Below, piece after piece: positions 21,993 through 34,400 of a DNA stretch of 64,000 nt. The notes beneath the pieces are model-generated. The model worked only from the letters and a program-made list of their open reading frames with translations, ran no database searches and was not told the origin of the DNA. Positions within the stretch are counted from its first letter, which is position 1. Each line of letters starts with the position of its first letter. This DNA comes from Sebastes aleutianus (Eukaryota > Chordata > Actinopteri > Perciformes > Sebastidae): contig CAKAKS010000062.1 of the NCBI GenBank assembly GCA_916700875.1, positions 21,235,587 through 21,299,586 on the forward strand, read 5' to 3'. The translations under genes were made by a program, and so were the position numbers.

Positions 21993-22154
21993 GTTGACAA
22001 CTGTTGACAACCCTTGACAACCACAACCGTTATAAATCTTATGATGTGACAACGTTTTGGTTAGGTACAAAAACAACTTTTTGTTTAGTTAAAGATTATG
22101 GTTTGTGTTAAAATAGGATAAGTATGTATGTTAAGGTTAGAGGAGGCCTAGTAG

Positions 22155-22585
22155 TTTCACTTAAATGCAGTGGTATAATGTAACTAAGTAACGTTAGTCT
22201 ACTCAAGTAGCCTAACCTACTTACCTAGCTAACTAGCTATTTTGAGGTAGCTACTTGTATGCTACAGTATACTTCTACTCCACTACATCTCAGAGGTAAA
22301 TATTGTACTTTTACTCCACTACATTTATATGACAGCTAGTTACTAGCTGCTTTGCAGATTTAGGCAACCCAGGCAAATTAGCTCCACCTTTACCAGCTGC
22401 AACAATGAAGTGGTGAACACATTAATGCATCACTATTTATAATACAATTTCTGAAATTGTCCATTCAGCATAATGAGTACTACTTTTGGTACTTAAATTA
22501 CATATTGATACTAATACTTTTGTAGACTGGGGTATTGCTAATTTTACATGAGTAAAATATCTGAGTACTCCTTCCACCACTGATT
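22155..22585 (-). repeat. GTGGTGGAAGAAGTA-type interspersed repeat, reverse copy
   Basis: Ends with GAGTACTCCTTCCACCAC, the reverse complement of the family start. It includes CTTCTACTCCACTACATCTC and TTACTCCACTACATTTAT. Same family as 18348-19010. Confidence 0.7.
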
Positions 22586-23515
22586 CAAACTAACTAAACT
22601 AAATATGCAAATCAATTGGAAACAAATGTGATATGTATTTTTTTTAAATTTTAAATTGGATTAACATTTTCTTCTATGTTAGATTTATCTCATTAGGGAG
22701 ACCCATGTTGATATATACTGTAATTGTGTAAATGAAGGCTTCCTCCTTTTTCTTTATCATTTTATAGCTGGTAGAGCCAGACATGTCTCATTTCATTAAC
22801 AACATGGGAAATCAGTATCAAATTTATTGGCCAAGTATGCTGACACATAACAAGGACGACACAAAAAATACCGACACACAGCTCAACAAAAATATCAAAC
22901 TGAACAAATGTAAGCACATTAAACCTTTAGCTATTATATAGAGACAAGAGCTGGACAACAAACTATCTACAGTATATACAGGTCAGGTCGTTGCTGTATG
23001 AAGGGTTGTGGTAATTCTACAGCACAGTAATATAGACATCTCAGTAACTTACATACAGTACAAGTTACACACTGCAGTATAATACAGTGAATGCAGATTA
23101 AATGTGAATATATGAGGCTTGAGAGTGAGATATACAGTAAAGCAGCATGTCTGCTGCTCCCAGGCAGGTTAATCAAGTTAACATGTTCCAGCTGAAGAGA
23201 TGTCCCCTCTGGATGTTTACACTATGAGGTCTGGCCTTCTCTGGCTTTTTGGACATTCAAATCACAAACCTTTCCAAGAACTTGAGACAAAGTACTGTAT
23301 GTTATCACAAGGTTTCCTCCTGTATGTATCAATGTCCGGCTAAATTCCCAGGGGTGGTGGTATTTTTTTAGTTTGACAGTGTAGCTGATCTAGAGCGCAA
23401 AAACATGTCTGATTAAATCCTGTCCAAAAAAAACTAAGGCTTATTCTCATAGACACATTTGAGCCCAAGAGATCTTGAACTAATTTAAATTAATAGCAAT
23501 AGAAAAATATTATTT
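22586..23515. other. intergenic with LINE-tail-like patch
   Basis: The string ATTTATTGGCCAAGTATGCT near 22822 resembles 3' ends of fish LINEs. No coding frame and no other feature could be supported. Confidence 0.35.
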
Positions 23516-23612
23516 AAGGCAAGGCAAGGCAAGGCAAGGCAAGGCAAGGCAAGGCAAGGCAACTTTATTTGTATAGCACATTTCAACAAGGCAATTCAAA
23601 GACCTTTTGGAA
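23516..23612. repeat. (AAGGC)n microsatellite joined to LINE 3' tail
   Basis: About nine AAGGC units at 23516-23560 run straight into AACTTTATTTGTATAGCACA, the fish L2-type 3' motif. Short tandem repeats at the 3' end are normal for such LINEs. Confidence 0.75.
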
Positions 23613-24181
23613 CAGGTTCCCATGCAACCTTTTTTTTTAAGGGACCCTTTTCTTTCATTGAGTAAATTGACAACCCCTGACTAAGAGACATATTTTATGG
23701 ATATTTTATTATATTCAATGCATAACATTAATGCTACAGAACAACTGATAAACTGTACAATTAACCCAAATAGTGGGTTAATTGTATGATATATTGCATC
23801 AGAGATGAGTTTATTCTGTTTTTTTAGGAACTTTTAACACAATTCTCTGTATTATGTATATTTTTTAACAATCATACATACATAAGAGGCGTCTTCCTTG
23901 ACAAAATCAGTGTTTTCTTCTCCCCGACGCTTGGCCATTGTTCTTTTAGCTCTTTTTAACTGTACTTTTCCAGTTTTTTAAGTTTATATCTTAAATAATA
24001 ACCCAAACTTTAAAAATAACAATTTCATTTAGTTTTCTTCACAGAAATTAATTAAATGCTGAGATATAGGCCAACTGTATATTTTTAAAAACGTTGTCTT
24101 AAACTCCTTAAAATGAAAACCCCCCCGTGAAGCTTTAGCGACCACTAGTGGGGGTTGGGACCATCAGGTTGGGAACCAGTG
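23613..24181. mobile_element. degenerate hAT (Charlie-like) MITE
   Basis: The left end CAGGTTCCCATGCAACCTTT and the right end GGTTGGGAACCAGTG are decayed versions of the CAGTGGTTCCCAACC terminal inverted repeat of Charlie-type hAT elements. The interior has only short frames. Confidence 0.5.
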
Positions 24182-25290
24182 ATCTGAAATATGATTCCTC
24201 TGTGGGGATGTCAGTATTGTTTTAAGAAAGATGTTAACCTATAGTGTTGTCATTCAGTTTGTAGATAAATTGCGATTACTATATCAAACAATACCGGTTT
24301 CAAACATAATCTAAGGGACATCCTCTTCATATTAAGTTGTAGTCTCTTTTTGCACATTCATATCTCAGTGTTTATTTATTTCCTAACTAATGTGCTTCTT
24401 TTTATCCAGATATTGGCTTTTACCTGGATTCACCTCATCAGTGCACTTCATGAAAAAACAATAATCCCATGCTCAGTAAGTATTACATCTTCAATTTCAC
24501 AAAACTATAATATAAAAGAATGATAGTTATTCCAGCCTCTGTGTATTTATGTATTTGTTTAAAGTCAGCATGACCTCTCCACAAAATCCACACCTGCTGC
24601 TGTGCACGCTGTACGCTGTGTTTATGGTCTGTATTATGGGATGGGGGTACTGATTACCTTTCCAGCTGTGCATTCAATAAACGCTCAGCTGCCATTTTCT
24701 TTGCCAAGGAGTCCCTGTTTGCACTCAGAGCAGATAGAAATGATGAAAGTAGTGGCTAGGAGAGGTGGCGGAGTCAGCCACAGTGCTTGTAAAGCTTGCT
24801 TTTTGTCAGTTTTACACGCCATAAAAAACAAGGCTTTTACATAACCACTGGAAAAGAGACTTTTATATTCCATGTGGGCCACAGAAGGATTTTGTTGTTA
24901 CAGTGGAGACACAATGTTTTGAGGAGTCATAAACAGACTTGACATGGAATGCGTAATATCATAACTAGCGCTGATTTTAGCCCTGGAACTGTTAACATCA
25001 TGATCACCATGTCTAATTTCGGATTTCTCACTGTCCTCACAGCCGGTTTGGACAGAGGGAGGCGCCCTTCACACTGCAGACAGTGGATGAATGGATGTTT
25101 GAATCCCAAACAGAGGAATACATAGTATACTTTTATAAAATAGAAAGATTATAACTCAATAATCCAGGTCTTTAAAGTGTGCTGATGATACACTTTCTCC
25201 TTCCTGCCTCAAAGCCTCATCAGCCTTGTGTCTTTGTAATCGCCATGACAACGGATGAACGGCATTGAGGAGGAGAGAGAGGGTGTAGTT
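24182..25290. other. plxdc1 upstream region
   Basis: Sequence before the first plxdc1 exon. No CpG-dense promoter or TATA box stands out. A purine-rich GAGAGAGAG stretch at 25268-25400 probably belongs to the 5' UTR. Confidence 0.35.
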
Positions 25291-25436
25291 AGAAACAGGG
25301 GTGGTGTGTGGAGAGAGAGCGAGATTCAGAGGGATTCAGAGAAAACTTGTTTTTGCAAAGAGAAGAAGAGGAGGGAGAAAGTAGAAGAGAGGAGCTGAGA
25401 CAAAGCTTTTATTTTTTTTGTCTTTTTCTGGCCAAC

Positions 25437-28400
25437 ATGTGTTTCAGTTTGGTGATGCTATTCCTCTGTCTCTCCCAAACAGAGCTGGCAAGAGTTTGGG
25501 TTCAACAGCAAACAGGTGAGCTGTGTGAATTTTCCCTCCATCATCATTGCGTTAATATTACCACCTGTCTGCTCTTTAAAGTCACACAGATGCTTACAAT
25601 AAGTTCACAGGTGTGGCACGTCTGTCTTGCAGCATTCTCAATTGGCACTTAATGTTTTGAAGTCTGCATGCAAATAGTTTCTTAATCAGTTGTCCATTTG
25701 TTCTTGAGTTAAAGGAATAGTTAATATTCTTAGTTATTAATTTTTATGATGATGTTGTGTGTGCTACTGTTGCTACTTCACCTCATTGTAAACCGCAGAA
25801 CTTCAGTAGGAGTCTTTATGAAGCAGCAAATGAGCACGCCATGCCCATTTTATTTTACGCACAACAGTGAATGACCTAGTTCACGATAAAGTGTACAATA
25901 ATAATACCCTATTCCACAAGTATGCAACTGAGTCTAAACAACAACCCACAAACAGCCTGACTGCAGGTTTAAAATTAGATGTAGACTTTGTTTTTCTTCC
26001 TGTTAAGACTGGCAGAAAATGTTAGGAGGCTTTTGAGCTGTTGGAGAATGGACATGGATTTATCACTTACCATATTGTTTTGATATAGGGCACGTTTTAG
26101 GAAGTGGACGGGTGCACACTCATATCAATTTATTTTTAGCTCTGAGGAATTTGACTGGTCACAAACTCCCTCCATTTCATTAAATCATCCACTACTCCTC
26201 ATGTTCTTCTGCAGAGTGCAACGTGTTGCAGATGAAACTGTGCAGGAGGTGGTCAGATGTATGTGCTTACAGAATAAGGGGTCAGCCATCGGTATTGACC
26301 TAACATATCCCCCTTTCCTTTGCCTAATTTGCTCTTATCTGCCTTGTCATTCAGCATTACATACTGCTCACTTTTAAAAAATGACTTTGTTCCTGAGGGA
26401 GCCATCCACGCCATCTGAACCAGACTGTAAAAACACAAAGCACCAAGCTGAAAATGAATTGTGTACCCGTCAATGACCTCAGTGTTTGGCCTCTCGTCTC
26501 TTGTCCTGCTGAGAAGTTTGCTCAACAAATAGCCTGAAGCCGATCCAGACATGTTGGAGCTAAACTTGGGGGGAAAAAGAGAAACAAAGTGAAAAAGGAT
26601 TTTGTTAGATTGGATCATAGATAGGTTGTTGTTGTCTGGGGATCCCAGATTGACTCCTATTTAATAAAAGTCATGCAATTTCACTTGTGATAAGCAAAAC
26701 ATGCTTTGTGTTTTAGGAAAAACAAAGTGGCAAGAACAAAATCAGTTATCTGCCAACAGCTTTGGAGCAGTGTTTGTATGGGAAGTGGTTTTGGCCTCTC
26801 TCTCCTTTTCTTTTATTTGTCTTATCAGACAATGAAAAGCAGAAAATATATAATTTTTGGCTTTTCCATGCAGAGATTTGGTTTCACCATAACAGCAAAA
26901 AAGTGAGACAATCAGTGCAGACATGTTCTCTTAACAAGGTTTGACCAAAACTTGTCACTTTGTTGCACCCTCTTAGGGATTTCATAAATTAAATGTTGTC
27001 CTTTTTCCCAGTTATTTATTAAAGGAGGCTCCTCTCATAGCATTATTACCGTGGTGAGTGTAGAATGTCAGCAGCTCATTTACTGGCCAAAATACAGACT
27101 ATGTACCACATTATCAGCTTCCCAACTATTTAATAATGGAGGTGGTGAGTTCAGTTAAACATGCACACTTCTTTTCTCAAATATAAAACACTCTTTGAAT
27201 CTGGTTTGACTTATGCGGATAAAACTTATTCACTGGAACTAAAGAATTGCACATCTGCAATTCAACCACACGCCTTGAAATGAACTATGCATATTTATTG
27301 TGGGTGATGTTGAGGAATCCTGCAGCCACTGCTCAGGAAGGGTGTGTTCGCTCAGACCGCTCTGAGCTGACCGCTCACAGAAAAAGGCAGCTAAACGTCG
27401 GTGGTTTGGTAGCTCCTAAAAGACCGGGCAGAGGTCAGCTTTCTGTCCAGAAAACATCTGCCCTTTCATTGCCTGCATTTGACAAAAAGCAGTTCCTGTT
27501 TTAATTCACCAGCTTTATTACATATACTTGTGATCCTGCAGTGCTGCTCTCAATTTGTCTTTGAACTTTTACATCCTGAAACAAACACACTGAATTGCGC
27601 AAACCTCAGCTGTGTTCTTGTCCACGGCCAGTTTTTAACCAATGACACTTTTCTCACTCTCTGACTCACCAACACCATTTCTACACTGGCACGGTGAGGC
27701 ATGGGTTGGCTGTTGTGTATGCACACCACCCTGCAATTTTCTTAAAAGAAGAGCAGACATACAAATCAAATCCAGGTCCATCTTGAGATTGATTCACCAC
27801 TTAGGTATTCTGTTGCAGTCCTCTCCCATTGTATTTGTTTTTATTGAGTGAATAGATGATGGGGAAAAAACATACACTTCTATTTTTACATTATTTTTCA
27901 TGTAATCACAAGGCCCAGTTTAAAGTATTAATGTGTATTTCAGAGGTATCCAAAAGATTCAAAAGGTCAGATTCTTACAAAAAGAAGTGTCGTATGATGT
28001 CAAAACAGTCTCATAAGTATTCACAAACAAATGTCAAGTTATGCAACTTGTAAAACACAATGCACAAAGAAATGCAGAGTGATTTGTATATGTAGATCTC
28101 TATCGGTATCTGTGCCTCTAATTCACTACTCGTATATCATCATTTGTTCATCAACTTAGCATTTTTCAAAGGAAATATATTTGTGAATCGCCACCTCCTT
28201 GTGTGGATACTCTTGAGAGTGTTTTACTGTGCTGTTTTCACACAAAATCCACAAATACAGTAAGCATGTGACTCGTAAAATGCCACGTGACTTGTGTTCT
28301 CATAAAACACAAGTCACAAATAAATGCTGCGTCATTTGTATGGCTTACAGCTGAAATGACGATATACGAGTTGTAAATTAGAGGCACAAATACAGATAGA

Positions 28401-31400
28401 GATTTACAGATACAAATCACTCTGCATTTATTTGTGCATTGTGTTTTACACATAACATAACTTGACATTTCATTGTGAATACTTATGAGACCGTTTTGAC
28501 ACCATAGTGTTGTTCTGGTTTAGAATTTTTACTATGAAAATCAATTGAAATAAAGAAAACCAGAATAGTAGAGTTTTCACTCCTTTATCAAAAGTTAAAT
28601 GTAAGCTTGAAAAGGTGAGTTTTCAAACTAGTCTCATTTTTGTCATTCCATCGACTTTAATTGTTATAAGACACTCAGTATCTGAGCAGAGCTCAAGAGT
28701 ATTGTAAATAGACGAGTGGAGACTGAATTTTTGTCAGTTTCTCCAGAGAAAATATGACTCCCATCTCACTGATTTGATTATCCGCCGGTGATTTTAATAC
28801 TACTGGCTGAGACCGATGATGACCTGAGTAGACATTAGAGCCACAGCTTCATATTCAGCGTCTGCACCCCTCCCAGCTTTTATGAACCAGAATATGTTTA
28901 TCTGCTGCAACAACAGTGTGCACACCATTTCTCCTCTTACCTCATAGATGTCGTAACAGGGCGGATCCAGCAGCCCTCAACAATCACACATCTAGGTTTA
29001 CTATACGAGTTGCCACGAACGCATTGACGCACCACTTAATTGAATGAAAGGAGGGAGAGAAACACTCATGAACAAATGCAGTAAGCTCCCTATGAGGTCG
29101 AGACATTTGGGTTGTCGCTTCAACAACTTGTTAAATGATGTATTGTAGTTTTGACTGCTGTGGAAGACATCAGTGTTACAATGCGTGAATGCAGAGTGAT
29201 GTTTAAAGCAGGCATCACCCAGTCTGAACTCTGGGGGTTTGGCACAGGACATAGCTGAGGGACCAACAGGCCATGTGTTCCCCTCCCACACTGAGGACAG
29301 AAATGCAGGCATCAAACCAATGTCAACTAGCATTTCACTGGCATAAGAGGAGCTGCACTGGGTGCTGGCACCCATAAGACGTTGTTTAGAAGCTAAATAT
29401 GTCAGATTTCATATTCTTAAATGTGTTTTCTTGCTGATTATCCGGTTTTTTTGTTAGGACAAAAACTCTGAATTGACTGCTTTACATCAACAAACAAGAA
29501 GGATTAAGTTGTAATCGTTTAATGTTCTCATTGCATGGGCTCGTAAAAGTGGGAGCGGGAGTGGGACGTATGTTTGCACGCGAGGAGTTCGCTGTTGTCT
29601 TTTGAGGCTTGAAAACGTGTATAAAATAGCTGAATTTAAAGTAGCTGCCTAATTCAGGTGGCAGGACATTGTGGTCCAACACCTGAAAAATAAACTTTTC
29701 ATATCCATTTTAAAAACAACACGGACACCTTGTATTATAATGTGGATTTGGTTGGATGTGGAGCTCACTTTTATCGTCACACCATGTTCTTCACACCCCT
29801 GTGAGCTACGCCCTCATCCCTCAGTAAGCCATTTCAAACTCTCAGGGTTTCTGGCTTTATCACAAACATTTTATTGAATGTGCACTGGCACACTTTAAAT
29901 GACTTTACCCCCACCCCATCTTTATTCAGGCTGGAATATTTTATTCTTTTGCATCACAAACATCTGTGCAGGCATAATGTTGTATCTCAGCCACAAGCAA
30001 ATTGTTTTTTTAAATTAAAATAACATGGCCTATTTAAGCCACAGCAATAATGCACTGCATGAGAGATAAGATATAAGATAAGATATTCCTTTATTAGTCC
30101 CGCAGTGGGGAAATTTGCAGTGTATAGCAGCAAAGGGGATAGTGCAAAAAACAAGATGCATCAGCTAACACAGTAAAAAAGAGCTAAACAAAGTGTAACA
30201 AAATATGAACCAGTTAAATAGAAGAAAGTATAAAAATAGGAGCAGTATATACAGTATTGAAAATAAAGACTATTAACAAAATTGCACAAGTGGAAAATGA
30301 TATTACACAGTGAAAATGAAGGAATGAAATTCCACCTGAAAATATCAGGTTATTGTCAGTTTGTTGGTGTGTAAGTTGTCTACTGGGACCACAGATGTTC
30401 CTCAAACGCCCTGTTTCAACTGGTGTCAAATTATAAAAATAGGTTACAGGAAGTACGGCTGAATTCAATTCAATTCAAATCATTTTATTTGTCCCCGAGG
30501 GGAAATTGTAGAGGCTCGTAGAGTAGTACAATTAACAACACAATACAGGACATTTTGAAACATCTTGAAAGATAAAAAATAATGATACTAATATAGTACT
30601 AATACTAGTAAAATACTTAAAATAGTGCAGTATACGGTACATATGGATATTAAAAACAGATGAATGAAAAAGCAGTCCAGGGCCGAAGCCATGTGCAAGT
30701 CTGTGTGTGTGTGTGTGTGTGTGTATGTGTGTGAGGGAGAGTGTGGGGGGTTAGTTGGGTGAGTGACAGGGATGGTTGGGAGTTGAGGAGCAGGACAGCC
30801 TTGGGGACAAAGGTTGCCCTTCTCCTCTGTGTCCTGAGGGGTGCCACTCAAATGCAGGGAACAGGACGTGTGAGGGGTCCTGTAAGATCCTGCTGGCTGA
30901 CCTCAACATCTGCTGCTCTCATAGGGTGGAGAGAGCTCTAACTGGAAGTCCAATTAAATTATTTAATTATTCAAATTGAATTACACTTTATACTGCAACA
31001 GAAAGGTAGTTTTGCTTTGTTATATCAACGTTAAAATGCCAATATCTCAGCAACTCGTGTCTAAATTTCCACTCAGTCCTCCCAGACTCTTCTTCGTTGG
31101 TGCTTCCTGACACTCTGAAGGCAGTTGAGGGGGGCGGGACGCTGCTGCTAACGTTAGCTGCTGATTGAAGCTAACGTTAGCATGCTTTTGGGGATCAAGC
31201 ACACCGGAATAGTGACCATTAACACGGTTAAATCGAGGGTTCACATGTGTTTGAGCTTGGGGCTTCCTAACAGGACCACTATTAGATCCGGTAGAGTCAC
31301 CCTGCTCAGTTTTACTCTGCTCAGTTAGTTACCATCAGTCCCGACATGAAGACACCGGAGCAGCAGAGACAGACTCTTCGCGGCAGCACCGAGCTGACCA

Positions 31401-34400
31401 CGGCAGGACGATCACGGTGTTTCTGACGGGAACACTGAGCACCACGGAGTGATTATCTGGGCTTTTTTTGTTCCCAGCGCCACTGCAAACACCTCCTGTA
31501 GTTCACTGAAAAGCCAGAAAGAGAAAAACAGCAACGTTTAGTACAGGAGGTCGCCCTGATTTAGGGTTAGAGGAGACACCCCGCTTAAAGGCGACAACGC
31601 TGGGTCGGGGGTTTATATAGAGGCTGCTATGTGACGTCACCGCCGTGTACCGTATTGTCCTAAAAAAACACGCTTATTACCGTAATATTCCAAAAAAGAC
31701 GACAGACAGATGGATAGATGCTATTTAAAATGACTTAACCCTCCTATTGTCTTCCCGGCGACCGTGCAACTTTTGGTCTGGTTTGACGGTTTATAAAGCA
31801 TAAACTATAACGTATCACCTAATTCTGTGTTACACCTTTTTAGCCAACCTCGTTCCAACTCATTACCACAAGTTTTACACTTTTTGGGGGGAATTTATGG
31901 TTAATAAACATTATTTCCATGAAATTACACCTAATTTTTGAGTAAAAAAAGCAGATTTTTTTTATTATTTTGACTATAGTTAGTATCAGTGGAACATAAT
32001 ATTGATGGATTATCACAGATGGGTGTATGTCAAAGTTTAGTCAGAATATTATAAATATTATAATATAAAACATTTTCAATGGCAGCACATAATGACACCA
32101 TTTTAGCTATAACTTCATTTCAACTCATTACCACAAAGTTTTACACCTTTCTTCTGTAATTTATGGTCAATAAACTTAATTTACATGAAATTAGACCTCC
32201 TTTTTGAGTATGAAACCCCCCCAAAAATTATGAATCACTTTCATCCATATTATTTTGGGGCAATCAGATGAAAGAAACCCATATTTGTGATATGATGAAG
32301 TTTGAAAACGGGTCAAATTTGACCCGAGGAAAACAGGAAGGCAAAATAAATGATCTGGCATGCTTCTGTCATTAAGTCCTGGTTTCTATATTTTTCAACA
32401 TCCTTAGCTGAATAAAGACAGCCTCGAGGTTGTTATATGTGGCAAAATGTACCCTCTAAATGCAATAGTAGAATGTAACTAAGTATTTACTCAAGTACTG
32501 TACTTACTTACTTAGGTACTGCTTGAGTATTTCCATTGTGTGCTACTTTATACTTCCACTCCACTACATTTTGGAAGGCATTATGGTACTTTATAATTCA
32601 CTACATTTATTTGATAACATTATTTATTACTTACTTTGCAGATTCAGATTATTAATGCTGATTAAAAATATAAACAAACTAATAAATGATGATGAGATAG
32701 ATAGATAGATAGATAGATAGATACTATACACTATATAAAAAATATATTAGAATACACTATAAATATACCAGACTACTACAACTAACATATAAAATATAAA
32801 CATATTTGCTTTTTTGTTTTTAAATAAAAATATTATTGTTGATTAAGGTATTCAGCAGCATATAAAGTAGTGGAACCACTCTTACAAGCTGCAACATTTG
32901 TGATTTTTACATTTTAATGCTTCAATAATAATAATAATAATCCAGTAATATACAACCTTTTGAGGCAATCACTGCAATCAAGTGATTTCTGTAACTCTCA
33001 ATGAGACTTCTGCACCTGTCGACAGGTATGTTGGCCCACTCCTCGTGAGCAAACTGCTCCAGCTGTCTCAGGTTTGAAGGGTGCCTTCTCCAGACAGCAT
33101 GTTTCAGCTCCTTCCACAGATGTTCAATAGGATTTAGATCCGGGCTCATAGAAGGCCACTTCAGAATAGTCCAATGTTTTGTTCTTAGCCATTCTTGGGT
33201 GTTTTTAGCTGTGTTTTGGGTCATTATCCTGTTTGAGGACCCATGACCTGCTGTTGGCTACAGTCCTGTGGACCTTAAACTTCTGAATAATATGTGCAGC
33301 TGTAGTCACAGGAACGTCAAGCTGCTTGGAGATGGTCTTATAGCCTTTACCTTTAACATGAAGGTCTATAATGTTCTTTCTAATCTCCTGAGACAACTCT
33401 CTCCTTAGCTTTCTGTGGTCCATGTTCAGTGTGGTACACACCATGACACCAAATATTATCCTGAAATGGTCCATTTTGAATAATGAGGACTTTTACTTGT
33501 GATGCTAATACTTTCATACTTTTACTTTTTGAATGCAGGACTTTAACTTGTAACAGAGTATTTCTGCACTGCGGTATTGCAACCTTTACTTAAGTGAAAG
33601 ATCTGAATACTTCTTACAACTTCAACTGAGGTCTGAATGTTGTTCATTATTGGTTGTATCATTTGAAATATCTCCAAAATAAGGTCACCTCAGTCCATAC
33701 ATGCCTTTTTTTGTTAACCTTTAAAACAATAAATAGCTGCTGCTGTATATATTATACATGTGTCTCTCATTATGAAGTGTTGACTGTTTTTTATGAGTAG
33801 GCATAAACTTTTTATCATGTGTTGCACTGGCTTTGTATAAATAGAAGAAGTATGGCAATCTTTCAACACAAACTGAACTGTTTTCAAAAACCTCCCCTAA
33901 AAGCAAACGTTGTATTTGTAACACAGAGTGGAGCAGATTTGTTTTGTGAACGTCAAATATATGCATGAATTTTGCTGAAATTGCAGCCTTCCTGAATAAT
34001 TTATTAAGAATGTATTCTTTCATCATTATATTTTACACAAGACAACACTGCCAGTTTTTTGTTAAAGTGCTAAGCGAAATATAGAGTAGTTTCTCAATGT
34101 TTCTAAACATTTGATATATTATTACATCAACCAGCTGATTTGACTGACTTAGTGACCTACTACTCAGCTTAACATTTCTGCAGGCTACACAATGCAAAAG
34201 AAAAGTCCTAAAAAAACACTTTCTAAGCCTACGTTTCCTCTGCTTTGTATACCATCAACAAGACATTTTGGCTTCAAATGTACAGCTGTATCAGTGACTG
34301 AGGTTATGCAAGGACCAAGATGTCCATAAGTCCACATCCAAGTCTCGGTGTACCAGCAGACATTTTCCACACTCCATAGAAAATTACAGTGTGACGCTAA

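Noticed and set aside
29001..29375. 124-codon minus-strand open frame
   Set aside because: No homology, no splice context, ordinary intronic composition; best treated as chance.
31347..31430. Alternative first exon of plxdc1 (ATG at about 31346)
   Set aside because: The frame is short, lacks a signal peptide and has no donor in the phase that exon 2 needs; the exon at 25437-25515 satisfies both.
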